From NCBI GenBank assembly GCA_018336015.1, contig JAGXQZ010000049.1:1-64000 (forward strand): 64,000 bases of DNA. Direction: 5' to 3'. The notes beneath the pieces are model-generated. The model was not told where the DNA came from and did no database searches. It saw nothing but the letters and a program-made list of their open reading frames with translations. Made by a program: the position numbers and the translations under genes. Of the stretch, positions 32,320-41,879 are shown in pieces. The number at the start of each line of letters is the position of its first letter. The first letter of the stretch is position 1. Source of the DNA: Algoriphagus sp. GTDB lineage: Bacteria > Bacteroidota > Bacteroidia > Cytophagales > Cyclobacteriaceae.

Positions 32320-32957
32320 ACCCATACGAGAAACTACTATTACAAAACAAAGCTTGGTCTGAAGAGAAGCTTCAGGTGGATAAGGACTTTTTCAATCGCC
32401 TTGCCCATCAGCAGCGACCAAAGTTTCTTTGGATTGGATGCTCTGACAGCCGTGTGCCTGCCAATGAAATCACGGGCACCGATCCCGGTGAAGTTTTCGT
32501 CCACCGAAATATCGCAAATATGGTAGTGCACACCGATTTGAATTTGCTCTCAGTATTACAGTATGCTGTGGAAGTGCTCAAGGTAGAGCATATCATCGTA
32601 TGCGGCCATTATGGCTGTGGTGGTGTGGAAGCAGCTTTAGGACATCAGAGCTTTGGGTTGATCAACAAGTGGCTTAGGAATATCAAAGAAGTATACAAAA
32701 CCTATGAATCCGAGATCGATGCTATACCTGATCACCATGCCCGAGTCAATCGACTTGTAGAGCTAAATATTTTGGAACAATGTCAAGATTTGCTGAAAAC
32801 CTCGATCATCCAAAAAGCTTGGAAAGACCGGCAGTCACCTGAAATTCATGGTTGGGTTTATGGCTTGGATAATGGATTGGTGAAGGAATTAATCACTATT
32901 TTACCTGATTTTGAGAATATTCACCCTGTATTCAGGTATTCAGACGATCAATTTTAG
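32316..32957 (+). CDS. Beta-carbonic anhydrase
   Basis: Zinc enzyme interconverting CO2 and bicarbonate in the cytoplasm. Zinc ligands are C42 (GCSDSRVP), H98 and C101 (GHYGCGG); the D44-R46 dyad is present. 213 aa, typical of the E. coli Can-like type. Its ATG overlaps the SulP stop (ATGA), so the two are translated together. The neighbouring transporter suggests that the pair supplies bicarbonate to carboxylases. Confidence 0.95.
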   Translation: MNPYEKLLLQNKAWSEEKLQVDKDFFNRLAHQQRPKFLWIGCSDSRVPANEITGTDPGEVFVHRNIANMVVHTDLNLLSVLQYAVEVLKVEHIIVCGHYGCGGVEAALGHQSFGLINKWLRNIKEVYKTYESEIDAIPDHHARVNRLVELNILEQCQDLLKTSIIQKAWKDRQSPEIHGWVYGLDNGLVKELITILPDFENIHPVFRYSDDQF

Positions 32958-32977
32958 AAAAATTCAAAAAAGATTTT

Positions 32978-33015
32978 AAGCCTCTATTATTTGATTTTCA
33001 AAAATAGGGGCTTTT
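32978..33015 (+). terminator. Terminator after the carbonic anhydrase gene
   Basis: AAGCCTCTATT (32978-32988) pairs along 11 bp, including one G-T, with AATAGGGGCTT (33003-33013), followed by TT. The 3' part overlaps the predicted promoter of the SAM riboswitch transcript. Confidence 0.75.
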
Positions 33016-33020
33016 CTTTG
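32990..33020 (+). promoter_or_regulatory. Candidate promoter of the metYX transcript
   Basis: TTTG at 32990-32993 and TTTCTTTG at 33013-33020 (one mismatch to TAnnTTTG) are separated by 19 bases. A start near 33027 lies just before the riboswitch. It is nested in the preceding terminator. Confidence 0.4.
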
Positions 33021-33047
33021 CAGCATCCTTTCACTTTTTTCCAGTGT

Positions 33048-33163
33048 GAGGATTTATAAAGAAGAGGCGAGAGACAGGCTCTAAGACCCTCTGGCAACCT
33101 GGAAAATCCAAGGTGCCAATTCCTGCCAAATGAGATGGTCTCATTTGGAACTATAAATTCCTC
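33048..33163 (+). promoter_or_regulatory. SAM-I (S-box) riboswitch
   Basis: S-adenosylmethionine-sensing leader of the metYX operon. P1 is closed by GAGGATTTATA (33048-33058) pairing with TATAAATTCCTC (33152-33163), with one bulged T. The conserved core reads AAGAAGAGGCGAGAGA, then CTGGCAACCTG and CAAGGTGCCAATTCCTGCC in the S-box order. A P4 hairpin CCAAATGAGA/TCTCATTTGG lies just before the P1 3' strand. The expression platform between 33164 and the metY ATG (33343) lacks an obvious T-tailed terminator, so regulation may be at translation or by another structure. Confidence 0.9.
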
Positions 33164-34647
<1,484 letters not shown>

Positions 34648-34665
34648 TTACTCCTAATTACCCCA

Positions 34666-35715
34666 ATGAACCTTATCAGCGAATTCGCAGACTTGACTAT
34701 GACGCAGGAAATTTTCCATTCCCAAGAGCCTCTAACCTTAGAATCAGGTGAAATTCTTTCTCAATTTCATCTCGCCTACACTACCTATGGTCAGCTCAAT
34801 CCGGAAAAATCCAATGTCATCTGGGTGGTCCATGCTCTGACAGGAGATTCAAAAGCTGCAGAATGGTGGAGTGGACTGATCGGAGAAGATAAATTCTTTG
34901 ATCCGGGCAATCATTTCATCATCTGCGCCAATCTTCTGGGAAGCAATTATGGCTCATCAAATCCATTCAGCATCAATCCCGAAACAGGAGAAGCTTATTT
35001 CTATGACTTTCCCCAAGTAACGCCAAGGGACTTAGCTGCAAGTCTGGAAGCCCTGCGAATTCATCTGGAGTTAGAGAAAATCCATACGCTGATCGGAGGT
35101 TCACTAGGTGGGCAAGTTGCACTGGAGTGGGCAGTGACTTTAGGTCAAAAACTGAAAAATGCCGTGATTTTGGCATCTACAGCCAAAACCTCTCCTTGGG
35201 TAATCGGATTCAACGAAACCCAGCGGATGGCCATTGAGTCTGATTGTACCTGGGGAAATCGGAAGGAAGATGCTGGTAAAAAAGGCTTGGAAACAGCACG
35301 TGCCATTGCCATGCTCAGCTACAGATCTCCAGCTGATTTGAGAATCAAGCAAAGTGATCAAGAAGAAAAACTAGATGGATTTAGATCATCATCCTATCTC
35401 AGATACCAAGGTCAAAAACTGGCCAACCGCTTCAATGCACTCTCCTATTGGACCTTGACCAAAGCCATGGATAGCCATGATTTGGGTAGAAACAGAGGAG
35501 GCGTAGAAGCTGCTTTAGCACAGATTGAAGCCCGTGTATTGGCTATAGGGGTAAATTCTGATATACTTTTTCTTCCACAGGAATCACAGTTTATCAGCCA
35601 AAAAGTGAAAAGAGGAACGTATAAGGAAATCGATTCTACAGCAGGACACGACGCCTTTCTGATCGAATTTGAGCAGCTGGCCTACATACTCAAATCATTT
35701 TATTTGGAGAATTAA
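34666..35715 (+). CDS. metX: Homoserine O-acetyltransferase
   Basis: Alpha/beta-hydrolase-fold enzyme that acetylates homoserine with acetyl-CoA, supplying MetY. The nucleophile S146 is in the elbow GGSLGGQ (144-150). The oxyanion region is VHALTGDS, and the Asp/His charge relay lies at the C-terminal end (GVNSDILF and the TAGHDAFLIE motif). 349 aa. The start could also be the in-frame ATG at 34699 (MTQEIF), since the first 11 residues are not typical. Second gene after the riboswitch. Confidence 0.94.
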   Translation: MNLISEFADLTMTQEIFHSQEPLTLESGEILSQFHLAYTTYGQLNPEKSNVIWVVHALTGDSKAAEWWSGLIGEDKFFDPGNHFIICANLLGSNYGSSNPFSINPETGEAYFYDFPQVTPRDLAASLEALRIHLELEKIHTLIGGSLGGQVALEWAVTLGQKLKNAVILASTAKTSPWVIGFNETQRMAIESDCTWGNRKEDAGKKGLETARAIAMLSYRSPADLRIKQSDQEEKLDGFRSSSYLRYQGQKLANRFNALSYWTLTKAMDSHDLGRNRGGVEAALAQIEARVLAIGVNSDILFLPQESQFISQKVKRGTYKEIDSTAGHDAFLIEFEQLAYILKSFYLEN

Positions 35716-35737
35716 ATTCAGATCTATCAGAATAAAG

Positions 35738-35768
35738 GCCTGTGGGATTAACCCACAGGCTTTTTTTT
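35738..35768 (+). terminator. Terminator of metYX
   Basis: GCCTGTGGG (35738-35746) and CCCACAGGC (35752-35760) form a perfect 9-bp stem with a 5-base loop and are followed by eight T. It lies at the end of the convergent DUF2147 gene. Confidence 0.9.
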
Positions 35769-36210
35769 ACTTTTTCACTTTGGTCCATTCGACAGTCCGA
35801 CCTACAAATGAGAAACCGAGGTATCCTTTTACTTCCAAGATTTCCGGTGATTTGAGCTTGAGTTCGCAAGAATAGGTCTTGCCGGATTGAGGATCATAGA
35901 TTTGCCCTCCTTTCCAAATCCCTGAAGAATACTTAAGCCCTGTGAGGAGTGGCAATCCTAACAAGGGTCTTGTTTTCAGTTTGGGGTCCGAGTTTTCTTT
36001 ATCGGTGGCAGGCTTGCCCTGTGGATTGGGATCTTTCAGCCACACTATTTTTCCAATAAATTCTGAGCCCTTTTTTTGAATTTCGACTTGAGCCGTTTTT
36101 TCGGTGTTGTACCAAACACCCAAAATCGCGCTTTCAGTTTGTGCTAAGGATAGAGCTGGAATAGCAAAGATGAGGGTGATAAGCAGTGAAGTAAATTGTC
36201 GCATTTTCAT
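35767..36210 (-). CDS. DUF2147 domain-containing secreted protein
   Basis: A 147-aa exported protein with a signal peptide (MKMRQFTSLLITLIFAIPALSLAQ). The mature part matches DUF2147: ILGVWYNTEKTAQVEIQKKG, WLKDPNPQGKPATDKENSD and GLKYSSGIWKGGQIYDPQSGKTYSCEL. This lipocalin-like family is widespread in Bacteroidota and Proteobacteria with no set function. The start may be the second Met (36204). Divergent from pdeM with 80 bases between. Confidence 0.88.
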   Translation of the reverse strand: MKMRQFTSLLITLIFAIPALSLAQTESAILGVWYNTEKTAQVEIQKKGSEFIGKIVWLKDPNPQGKPATDKENSDPKLKTRPLLGLPLLTGLKYSSGIWKGGQIYDPQSGKTYSCELKLKSPEILEVKGYLGFSFVGRTVEWTKVKK

Positions 36211-36290
36211 GAAAACATCGGTTTGATATGCTTAAATACGAATAGCTTTGAAATTGTTTTTGACTTAGAAATAAGAAGTAGTTTGTAATA

Positions 36291-36956
36291 ATGAGCGTCA
36301 CCGTACCTTTCAAGGGCTTTTCACTGGAGTTATTGGCTAAAAAAGTGTTATGGATCAAGGAATTAGAAATCCTTTTGATAGCAGACTTGCATTTTGGAAA
36401 AGCGGCACATTTTCGAAAGTCAGGGATTCCCATTCCTGAACCTGTTCATGACGCCGACTTCAAAACCCTAAAAACACTTCACCAAGAGATTCAACCTAGA
36501 CATACCTACTTTCTGGGCGATCTCTTCCATAGTGTCTGGAATGAACAATGGGAGGTTCTGAATTCCTTCTTGGAAACTTTCCCTCAAACTCAATTTCACT
36601 TGGTTAAAGGCAATCATGACATTCTTCATCCATCTGTTTACCGGCAGTCTGTATTGAAAATCCATCAGGAACCTTTGGTCATTGAATCGTTCGCACTTTC
36701 CCATGAACCCTTTGAAAAGGCTTTGGATGGCAAGTTGAATATTTGTGGGCACCTGCATCCTGGAGTATTGTTGAGGGGAAAAGCTAGGCAATCCGTCAGA
36801 ATACCTTGTTTTTACAGAACCGGTTCCACCTTGATTTTGCCAAGTTTCGGAAACTTCACCGGCTTAGCTCTAGTAGAACCCAAAGACGGTGATCAGATTT
36901 GGGGAATTTCAGGGGAAAAAGTCATTCCTATCCTTTCTGGCACATCGATTGGGTAA
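36291..36956 (+). CDS. pdeM: Ligase-associated DNA damage response endonuclease PdeM-like phosphoesterase
   Basis: Calcineurin-like metallophosphoesterase. The metal ligands are ADLHFGKAAHF (D32, H34), FLGDLFHS (D77), KGNHD (N108, H109), SHEPF (H138) and CGHLHPG (H154, H156). 221 aa. This group is named for its usual association with an ATP-dependent DNA ligase and exonuclease-like partner in DNA repair. Here the gene stands alone, with no lig gene in the window, so the functional name rests on sequence only. Confidence 0.83.
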   Translation: MSVTVPFKGFSLELLAKKVLWIKELEILLIADLHFGKAAHFRKSGIPIPEPVHDADFKTLKTLHQEIQPRHTYFLGDLFHSVWNEQWEVLNSFLETFPQTQFHLVKGNHDILHPSVYRQSVLKIHQEPLVIESFALSHEPFEKALDGKLNICGHLHPGVLLRGKARQSVRIPCFYRTGSTLILPSFGNFTGLALVEPKDGDQIWGISGEKVIPILSGTSIG

Positions 36957-36980
36957 ATCCCATCTGCTTTCCTAATTTTG
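36949..36980 (+). promoter_or_regulatory. Predicted ftsX promoter
   Basis: TAATTTTG (36973-36980) matches TAnnTTTG exactly, with TTG at 36949-36951, 21 bases upstream. It overlaps the end of pdeM. The leader before the ATG at 36999 is about 12 bases. Confidence 0.6.
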
Positions 36981-36998
36981 AATTGAATTTTGTAATCC

Positions 36999-37889
36999 AT
37001 GGCAAGTCCTGCACGAAAGAAAAAAACACTAGGCTATTTCAAATTTGGAAGTGTGCTATTCAGCACCACTCTTTCACTTTTTATCGTGGGTTTATTTGGA
37101 ATCATTTTGATTCAAGCTCAGTCTTTGACCAAGATGATCCGGGAAAATATTGAAATCCAGGTTTTTTTGGATAAAAATCTCCCTCAAGATCAATTGGCTT
37201 CGCTCCAAAAAGACCTTGCATCTAGGCCATTTGTCCTGATCAAATCCGATAGTTCTTCTCTTAGATTTATCTCAGAAGAAGAGGCTGCTGCCACTTTCGT
37301 GCAAAATACAGGAGAAGACTTTACCAAGTTTTTGGAAGACAATCCGTTGAGAGACAGCTTTGTATTTTCCGTATCCGATGAATACCAAAGCTCAGAGCAA
37401 ATCGATGTAATCGCCAAAGAACTTCAGGACATTCCAGGAGTGTTTGAAGTCTCTTACATGACAGATTTGGTCGATTCTATTAACAAAAATCTGCTGAAAG
37501 TCAGTCTGGTCATGGGAGGTTTCATTCTCATTTTGATCATCACAGTGATCATGTTGATCAACAATACCATTCGAATCGCACTTTTCTCTCAACGCTTTTT
37601 GATCCGATCCATGCAATTGGTGGGTGCTACCAGAGGTTTTATCCGAAAGCCATTCTTGGTAAGAGCGTTCTTTTTTGGAATGCTAGCAGGATTGATTGCA
37701 TCAGGAATCCTTTACGCATTGATCCAGTACACCCAAGCCAATATTGAAGGATTTGCTATGCTTCAAAACCTTGAATTAATGTTAATTCTCTTTGGAGCCT
37801 TAATTCTGATCGGTGGAATTCTGTCTGTATTGAGTACTTTGCGCGCTGTGAACAAATATTTAAACATGTCTTTGGACGAACTTTATTAA
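36999..37889 (+). CDS. ftsX: Cell division protein FtsX
   Basis: Permease-like subunit of the FtsEX complex that controls cell-wall hydrolases at the septum. The 296-aa protein has an N-terminal cytoplasmic tail, a first membrane helix (about 21-43), a periplasmic domain (about 44-170) that begins IQVFLDKNLPQDQL, and three further membrane helices at about 175-197, 222-245 and 260-282. No ftsE gene is adjacent, which is common in Bacteroidota. It is followed after 3 bases by the DUF3098 gene. Confidence 0.92.
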   Translation: MASPARKKKTLGYFKFGSVLFSTTLSLFIVGLFGIILIQAQSLTKMIRENIEIQVFLDKNLPQDQLASLQKDLASRPFVLIKSDSSSLRFISEEEAAATFVQNTGEDFTKFLEDNPLRDSFVFSVSDEYQSSEQIDVIAKELQDIPGVFEVSYMTDLVDSINKNLLKVSLVMGGFILILIITVIMLINNTIRIALFSQRFLIRSMQLVGATRGFIRKPFLVRAFFFGMLAGLIASGILYALIQYTQANIEGFAMLQNLELMLILFGALILIGGILSVLSTLRAVNKYLNMSLDELY

Positions 37890-37892
37890 CCC

Positions 37893-38102
37893 ATGAGCAA
37901 TACATCTTTTCCCTTTTCCAAGAAAAACTACCGACTAATGCTGATCGGAATGGCGCTTATCGTACTTGGATTTATCTTGATCGGAATGGACGGTGAGCCC
38001 CATGGCAATGGAGTTTTGGGATTGACCATAGGTCCCATTGTGACATTGGTAGGCTTTATTTTTGAGTTTTACGCCATTTTTGCAAAATCAGAGAAGAACT
38101 GA
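37893..38102 (+). CDS. DUF3098 domain-containing small membrane protein
   Basis: A 69-aa membrane protein with two helices (about 15-33 and 42-63). DUF3098 sequence is seen in KKNYRLMLIGMALIVLGFILIGMD and GPIVTLVGFIFEFYAIF. It lies between ftsX and truB, where its homologues are habitually found in Bacteroidota, often with uppP, which is missing here. Function unknown; a link to cell envelope growth is inferred from context. Confidence 0.88.
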   Translation: MSNTSFPFSKKNYRLMLIGMALIVLGFILIGMDGEPHGNGVLGLTIGPIVTLVGFIFEFYAIFAKSEKN

Positions 38103-38140
38103 TTCCAATCGCTTTTCTTGGAAAAGCAACCTCACAAAAC

Positions 38141-38824
38141 ATGCAGCAAGAAGCTTACGGAGAAGTTTTCCTTATCGATAAACCTCTGGAATGGACCTCA
38201 TTTGATGTGGTCAAAAAAGTGCGAAACGCCCTTAAAATAAAGAAAGTAGGTCATGCGGGCACTTTAGATCCATTGGCTACTGGTCTTCTGATCGTATGTG
38301 CAGGCAAAATGACCAAGCAGATCGAGACCTTCATGGGTCAGGAGAAAGAATACACTGGAACTTTTGTTATCGGTGCTACCACTGAATCATTCGACCTGGA
38401 AAAGCCGGTGATACCGGTTTCAGATCCTTCTTCGATCTCCCTCAGCCAAGTCCAAGAAGCAGCAGCAAAACTTACGGGGAATATTCTGCAGATACCCCCA
38501 ATGCACTCAGCCATCAAAGTAGATGGAAAACGGGTTTACGAATCTGCCAGAGCAGGGAAAGAAGTGAAAATGGAACCTAGGCCAGTGGAAGTTCGTGAGT
38601 TTGAAATCACCCGATTTGAAAGGAATGAAATTGATTTTAGAATTTCCTGCTCCAAAGGCACTTACATTCGGAGTTTAGCTCGAGACATGGGTGAAATCTT
38701 GGGTGTTGGAGCTTATCTCAAAAAACTCTGCCGAACCCGTATCGGTTCATATAAACTGGAAGACGCTAGTGAATTGCAATCCTTGGTTGAAGAACTAAAA
38801 AATCGACCTCATGAGAATCTATGA
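38141..38824 (+). CDS. truB: tRNA pseudouridine(55) synthase
   Basis: Makes pseudouridine 55 in the T loop of tRNA. The catalytic Asp is D43 in KVGHAGTLDPLATGLL (36-51). IPPMHSAIKVDGKRVYE and SKGTYIRSLARDMG are the other conserved segments. 227 aa, without the C-terminal PUA domain found in E. coli TruB, as is usual in Bacteroidota. It overlaps ribF by 14 bases. Confidence 0.95.
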   Translation: MQQEAYGEVFLIDKPLEWTSFDVVKKVRNALKIKKVGHAGTLDPLATGLLIVCAGKMTKQIETFMGQEKEYTGTFVIGATTESFDLEKPVIPVSDPSSISLSQVQEAAAKLTGNILQIPPMHSAIKVDGKRVYESARAGKEVKMEPRPVEVREFEITRFERNEIDFRISCSKGTYIRSLARDMGEILGVGAYLKKLCRTRIGSYKLEDASELQSLVEELKNRPHENL

Positions 38825-39734
38825 AGGATTGGAGGATTTTCTCCCCGTACCCAATGCGGTGGTAACCTCAGGGACGTTTGATGGTGTACATCTTGGTCAT
38901 CAAAAGATTATTCAGCGGATTCGAGAACTGGCCCGTTCGATTCAGGGTGAGACAGTTCTGATTACTTTTTGGCCACATCCCAGATTGGTACTTTACCCTA
39001 CCGAACATCACCTGAGACTACTTTCTACTTTTGAAGAGAAAGCCAACCTTTTGAGGCAATTTGGAATTGATCATTTGGTTACCATCCCCTTTACCCAGGA
39101 ATTTTCTCAAATGACCTCTGAAGAGTTTATTCGAAAGATTTTGGTAGAAAAAATCCATACCAAAAAGCTGGTCATTGGATACGATCACAGATTTGGGAAA
39201 AACCGGGAAGGAAGTTTTGAATACTTAAAATCCCATGGGCAGGAATTTGGCTTTGAACTCGAAGAAATCTCCCGCCAGGATGTAGATGAAATTGGGGTGT
39301 CAAGCACCAAAATCCGAAAGGCACTGGAGAGTGGCGATATCAAAACTGCCACCAATTACCTTGGTCGGCTTTATGAGCTTAACGGTTTGGTCGTTAAAGG
39401 TCAGCAAATCGGTCGATCCATTGGATTCCCCACCGCCAACATTCATATTCCAAACGATTACAAACTTATCCCTCATGATGGCGTTTATGCCGTAGAGGTA
39501 AAAGTGGAAGGTGTCCTATACAAAGCCATGTTGAATATCGGAAATCGGCCAACTGTAGACGGTACAAGAAAAACCGTGGAAGCCCACCTATTTGATTTTC
39601 AAGGTGACTTGTATAACAAACTAGTAACTGTCTCCTTCAAAGAATTTATTCGAGAGGAGCGGAAATTCGAAAATCTGGAAGCCTTGAAAAACCAACTGGT
39701 TCAAGACCAAAAATTGGCCAAATCGATACTATAA
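38811..39734 (+). CDS. ribF: Bifunctional riboflavin kinase/FAD synthetase
   Basis: Converts riboflavin to FMN and then FAD. The N-terminal nucleotidyltransferase domain shows [16 protein letters not shown] (about 20-35) and [13 protein letters not shown]. The C-terminal flavokinase domain begins about residue 185 with [18 protein letters not shown] and has the [21 protein letters not shown] motif. 307 aa, normal. The coupled truB-ribF order is a common bacterial arrangement. Confidence 0.96.
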   Translation: MRIYEGLEDFLPVPNAVVTSGTFDGVHLGHQKIIQRIRELARSIQGETVLITFWPHPRLVLYPTEHHLRLLSTFEEKANLLRQFGIDHLVTIPFTQEFSQMTSEEFIRKILVEKIHTKKLVIGYDHRFGKNREGSFEYLKSHGQEFGFELEEISRQDVDEIGVSSTKIRKALESGDIKTATNYLGRLYELNGLVVKGQQIGRSIGFPTANIHIPNDYKLIPHDGVYAVEVKVEGVLYKAMLNIGNRPTVDGTRKTVEAHLFDFQGDLYNKLVTVSFKEFIREERKFENLEALKNQLVQDQKLAKSIL

Positions 39735-39744
39735 ACCCAAATCA

Positions 39745-40440
39745 ATGATTACGAAAACTGTCAAAGACGCTCGGGAAGCTGTGGCTGATATTCCAAGTGG
39801 GGCCTTTCTGATGATGGGAGGCTTTGGATTGAGCGGAATTCCTGAAAACTGTATTTCTGCTCTTTTGGAGAGGGAAATCAAGGAGTTAACCATCGTGTCC
39901 AATAACGCGGGAGTGGACGATTTTGGCATCGGTCTCCTTTTGAAAAAGCGAATGGTGAAAAAGATGATTTCAAGTTATGTGGGTGAAAATGCGGAATTTG
40001 AGCGACAACTGCTTAGTGGAGAATTAGAAGTCGAACTTATTCCTCAAGGCACATTGGCAGAAAGGGTAAGAGCCGGAGGTGCTGGGATACCTGCTTTTTT
40101 CACTCCCGCAGGTGTAGGAACAGAAGTGGCCGATGGAAAGGAAATCAGGGAGTTTGAAGGTAAATTTTACTTGATGGAAAGATGGCTTCAGGCTGATTTT
40201 TCTTTGGTAAAAGCATGGAAAGGCGATACTGCTGGCAACTTGATATTTCGTGGCACAGCGAGGAATTTCAATCCTATGATGGCTGCAGCCGGCAAAATCA
40301 CCATTGCAGAAGTGGAAGAACTGGTACCTGCGGGGGAGCTGGATCCCAATCAGATTCACACACCGGGAATTTACGTACAGCGAATCTTCCAAGGTAAAGA
40401 TTACGAAAAGCGAATCGAACAGCGGACCATTTCCAAATAA
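39745..40440 (+). CDS. CoA transferase subunit A (3-oxoacid CoA-transferase type)
   Basis: Alpha subunit of a family I CoA transferase (ScoA/AtoD-like) that moves CoA between succinyl-CoA or acetyl-CoA and a 3-oxoacid such as acetoacetate. The CoA-binding motif [13 protein letters not shown] is at about residues 27-39; TPAGVGTEV and the C-terminal GIYVQRIF are typical. 231 aa. The B subunit gene follows after 61 bases. It begins 10 bases after ribF. Confidence 0.92.
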   Translation: MITKTVKDAREAVADIPSGAFLMMGGFGLSGIPENCISALLEREIKELTIVSNNAGVDDFGIGLLLKKRMVKKMISSYVGENAEFERQLLSGELEVELIPQGTLAERVRAGGAGIPAFFTPAGVGTEVADGKEIREFEGKFYLMERWLQADFSLVKAWKGDTAGNLIFRGTARNFNPMMAAAGKITIAEVEELVPAGELDPNQIHTPGIYVQRIFQGKDYEKRIEQRTISK

Positions 40441-40501
40441 CTGGAGTTCTCATTTTTTCTTATGTATTAAGTCTTTTGTCTTAAAACTTAGAACAACCCA
40501 A

Positions 40502-41161
40502 ATGCTAACCAAAGAACAAATCGCTCAAAGAATCGCCAAAGAGGTGAAAAATGGGCAATACATAAATCTGGGGATAGGCATCCCTACCCTAGTTGCCAAT
40601 TACATTCCCTCCGACTTAGACGTAGTTCTTCAGTCTGAAAATGGACTTTTGGGAATTGGCCCCTTCCCTAGTGAAGACCAAGTCGATCCCGATTTGATCA
40701 ATGCAGGCAAGCAAACTATTACGATGGTGCCTGGTTCGGCATTGTTTAACTCCGCTGAATCTTTTGCCATGATCAGAGGTGGACATGTCCATTTGACAAT
40801 TTTGGGAGCCATGGAAGTTTCAGAAAACGGCGACATTGCCAATTGGAAAATCCCGGGAAAAATGGTCAAAGGAATGGGTGGAGCGATGGATTTGGTAGCC
40901 TCAGCCAAAAATATTATTGTGGCCATGCAGCATTGTTCAAAGGATGGCCAATCAAAACTTCTACCTACCTGCGGCTTACCGATTACCGGAATCCGATGTG
41001 TAAAAAAAATAGTATCAGACCTTGCGGTTTTAGAAATTGCCCCCGAGGGCGGATTCATTCTTAAGGAAAGAGCGCCGGGAATCAGCGTTGAAGAAATCCA
41101 AGCTAAAACTGCGGGTAAACTGATGATTGATGGAGAAATACCAGAAATGAAATTCGATTAA
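40502..41161 (+). CDS. CoA transferase subunit B (3-oxoacid CoA-transferase type)
   Basis: Beta subunit with the catalytic Glu (E46) in SENGLLG (45-51), which forms the enzyme-CoA thioester. NLGIGIPTLVANYI at 22-35 and MVKGMGGAMDLV are family landmarks. 219 aa from the ATG at 40502; the longer in-frame extension back to 40304 overlaps subunit A and was rejected. With subunit A it forms a heterotetramer. Ketone body or short-chain fatty acid use is likely, but the acceptor is not set by sequence. Confidence 0.93.
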   Translation: MLTKEQIAQRIAKEVKNGQYINLGIGIPTLVANYIPSDLDVVLQSENGLLGIGPFPSEDQVDPDLINAGKQTITMVPGSALFNSAESFAMIRGGHVHLTILGAMEVSENGDIANWKIPGKMVKGMGGAMDLVASAKNIIVAMQHCSKDGQSKLLPTCGLPITGIRCVKKIVSDLAVLEIAPEGGFILKERAPGISVEEIQAKTAGKLMIDGEIPEMKFD

Positions 41162-41218
41162 TTACCTATGAGGGAACCTCAAAAGATGAAAACCAGTTTC
41201 CCGATAAAATTCTAACCC

Positions 41219-41560
41219 ATGAAAAAGTCAGAAATCAAATTCCAGGTAGAGCTGGATGCGAATAACCTTCCTAAGTCAATTCTTTGGGATGCTTCAGATA
41301 AAGAGGCAGAGGGCCTCGAGTCTTCAAAAAGTATAAGTTTGAATGTTTGGGACAACCTGAATCATTCTACATTGAGGATTGATCTTTGGACAGAAGACAT
41401 GTCAGTAGCCGAGATGAAAAGGTTTTACATAGATATTATCGGAGGCATGGCGCAGACTATTTTGAATAGTACAGGTGACGAATATATGGCTGAAGAAATG
41501 AAAGATCTTTGCGATCGAATGGTCAAACATGTAAATGAGGAGAACAAGAAAAATTCTTGA
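41219..41560 (+). CDS. gldC: Gliding motility protein GldC
   Basis: Small cytoplasmic protein first found in Flavobacterium gliding genetics. 113 aa; conserved KSEIKFQVELDANNLPKSILWDASD, then VWDNLNHSTLRIDLWT and DEMKDLC-like ends. It is not a core part of the GldKLMN/type IX secretion machine and occurs in many non-gliding Bacteroidota, so gliding cannot be concluded. It follows the CoA transferase by 57 bases and ends at a strong terminator. Confidence 0.9.
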   Translation: MKKSEIKFQVELDANNLPKSILWDASDKEAEGLESSKSISLNVWDNLNHSTLRIDLWTEDMSVAEMKRFYIDIIGGMAQTILNSTGDEYMAEEMKDLCDRMVKHVNEENKKNS

Positions 41561-41578
41561 TTCAATGAAATTAGACTT

Positions 41579-41617
41579 AAAAAAGGCCCAGATTGATTAG
41601 GGCCTTTTTGTTTTTTT
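41579..41617 (+). terminator. Terminator after gldC
   Basis: AAAAAGGCCC (41580-41589) pairs with GGGCCTTTTT (41600-41609) around a 10-base loop, and further T runs follow. The symmetric A and T runs may make it bidirectional. Confidence 0.85.
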
Positions 41618-41879
41618 AAAATTATTGATCAAAACAAATTTTGTTGAATTATTAAGGAAAAGTGAGCTTAACTAAGCTTTCGCTAATAGATTTTGATTTT
41701 TTTTAATTTATCTCAAAAAACCTTCTCAGTTTCCAAATTGAGCCGCTTATTGAAATTTTGCAAGACATACATTTTTTCTAAACAAGCCATAGAAAATTAT
41801 CTTTTTAACATAAATTTCGAATAATTGAGTCGAAATATATCCGATTCATTAATCATCCAAACATCTTACAAAATAGCCT
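41618..41879. promoter_or_regulatory. AT-rich upstream region of the TonB receptor
   Basis: No gene. Very AT-rich. A TATCTTTT near 41797 is one mismatch from the -7 box, but it is not well separated from other T-rich runs, so the promoter is not assigned with confidence. Confidence 0.3.
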
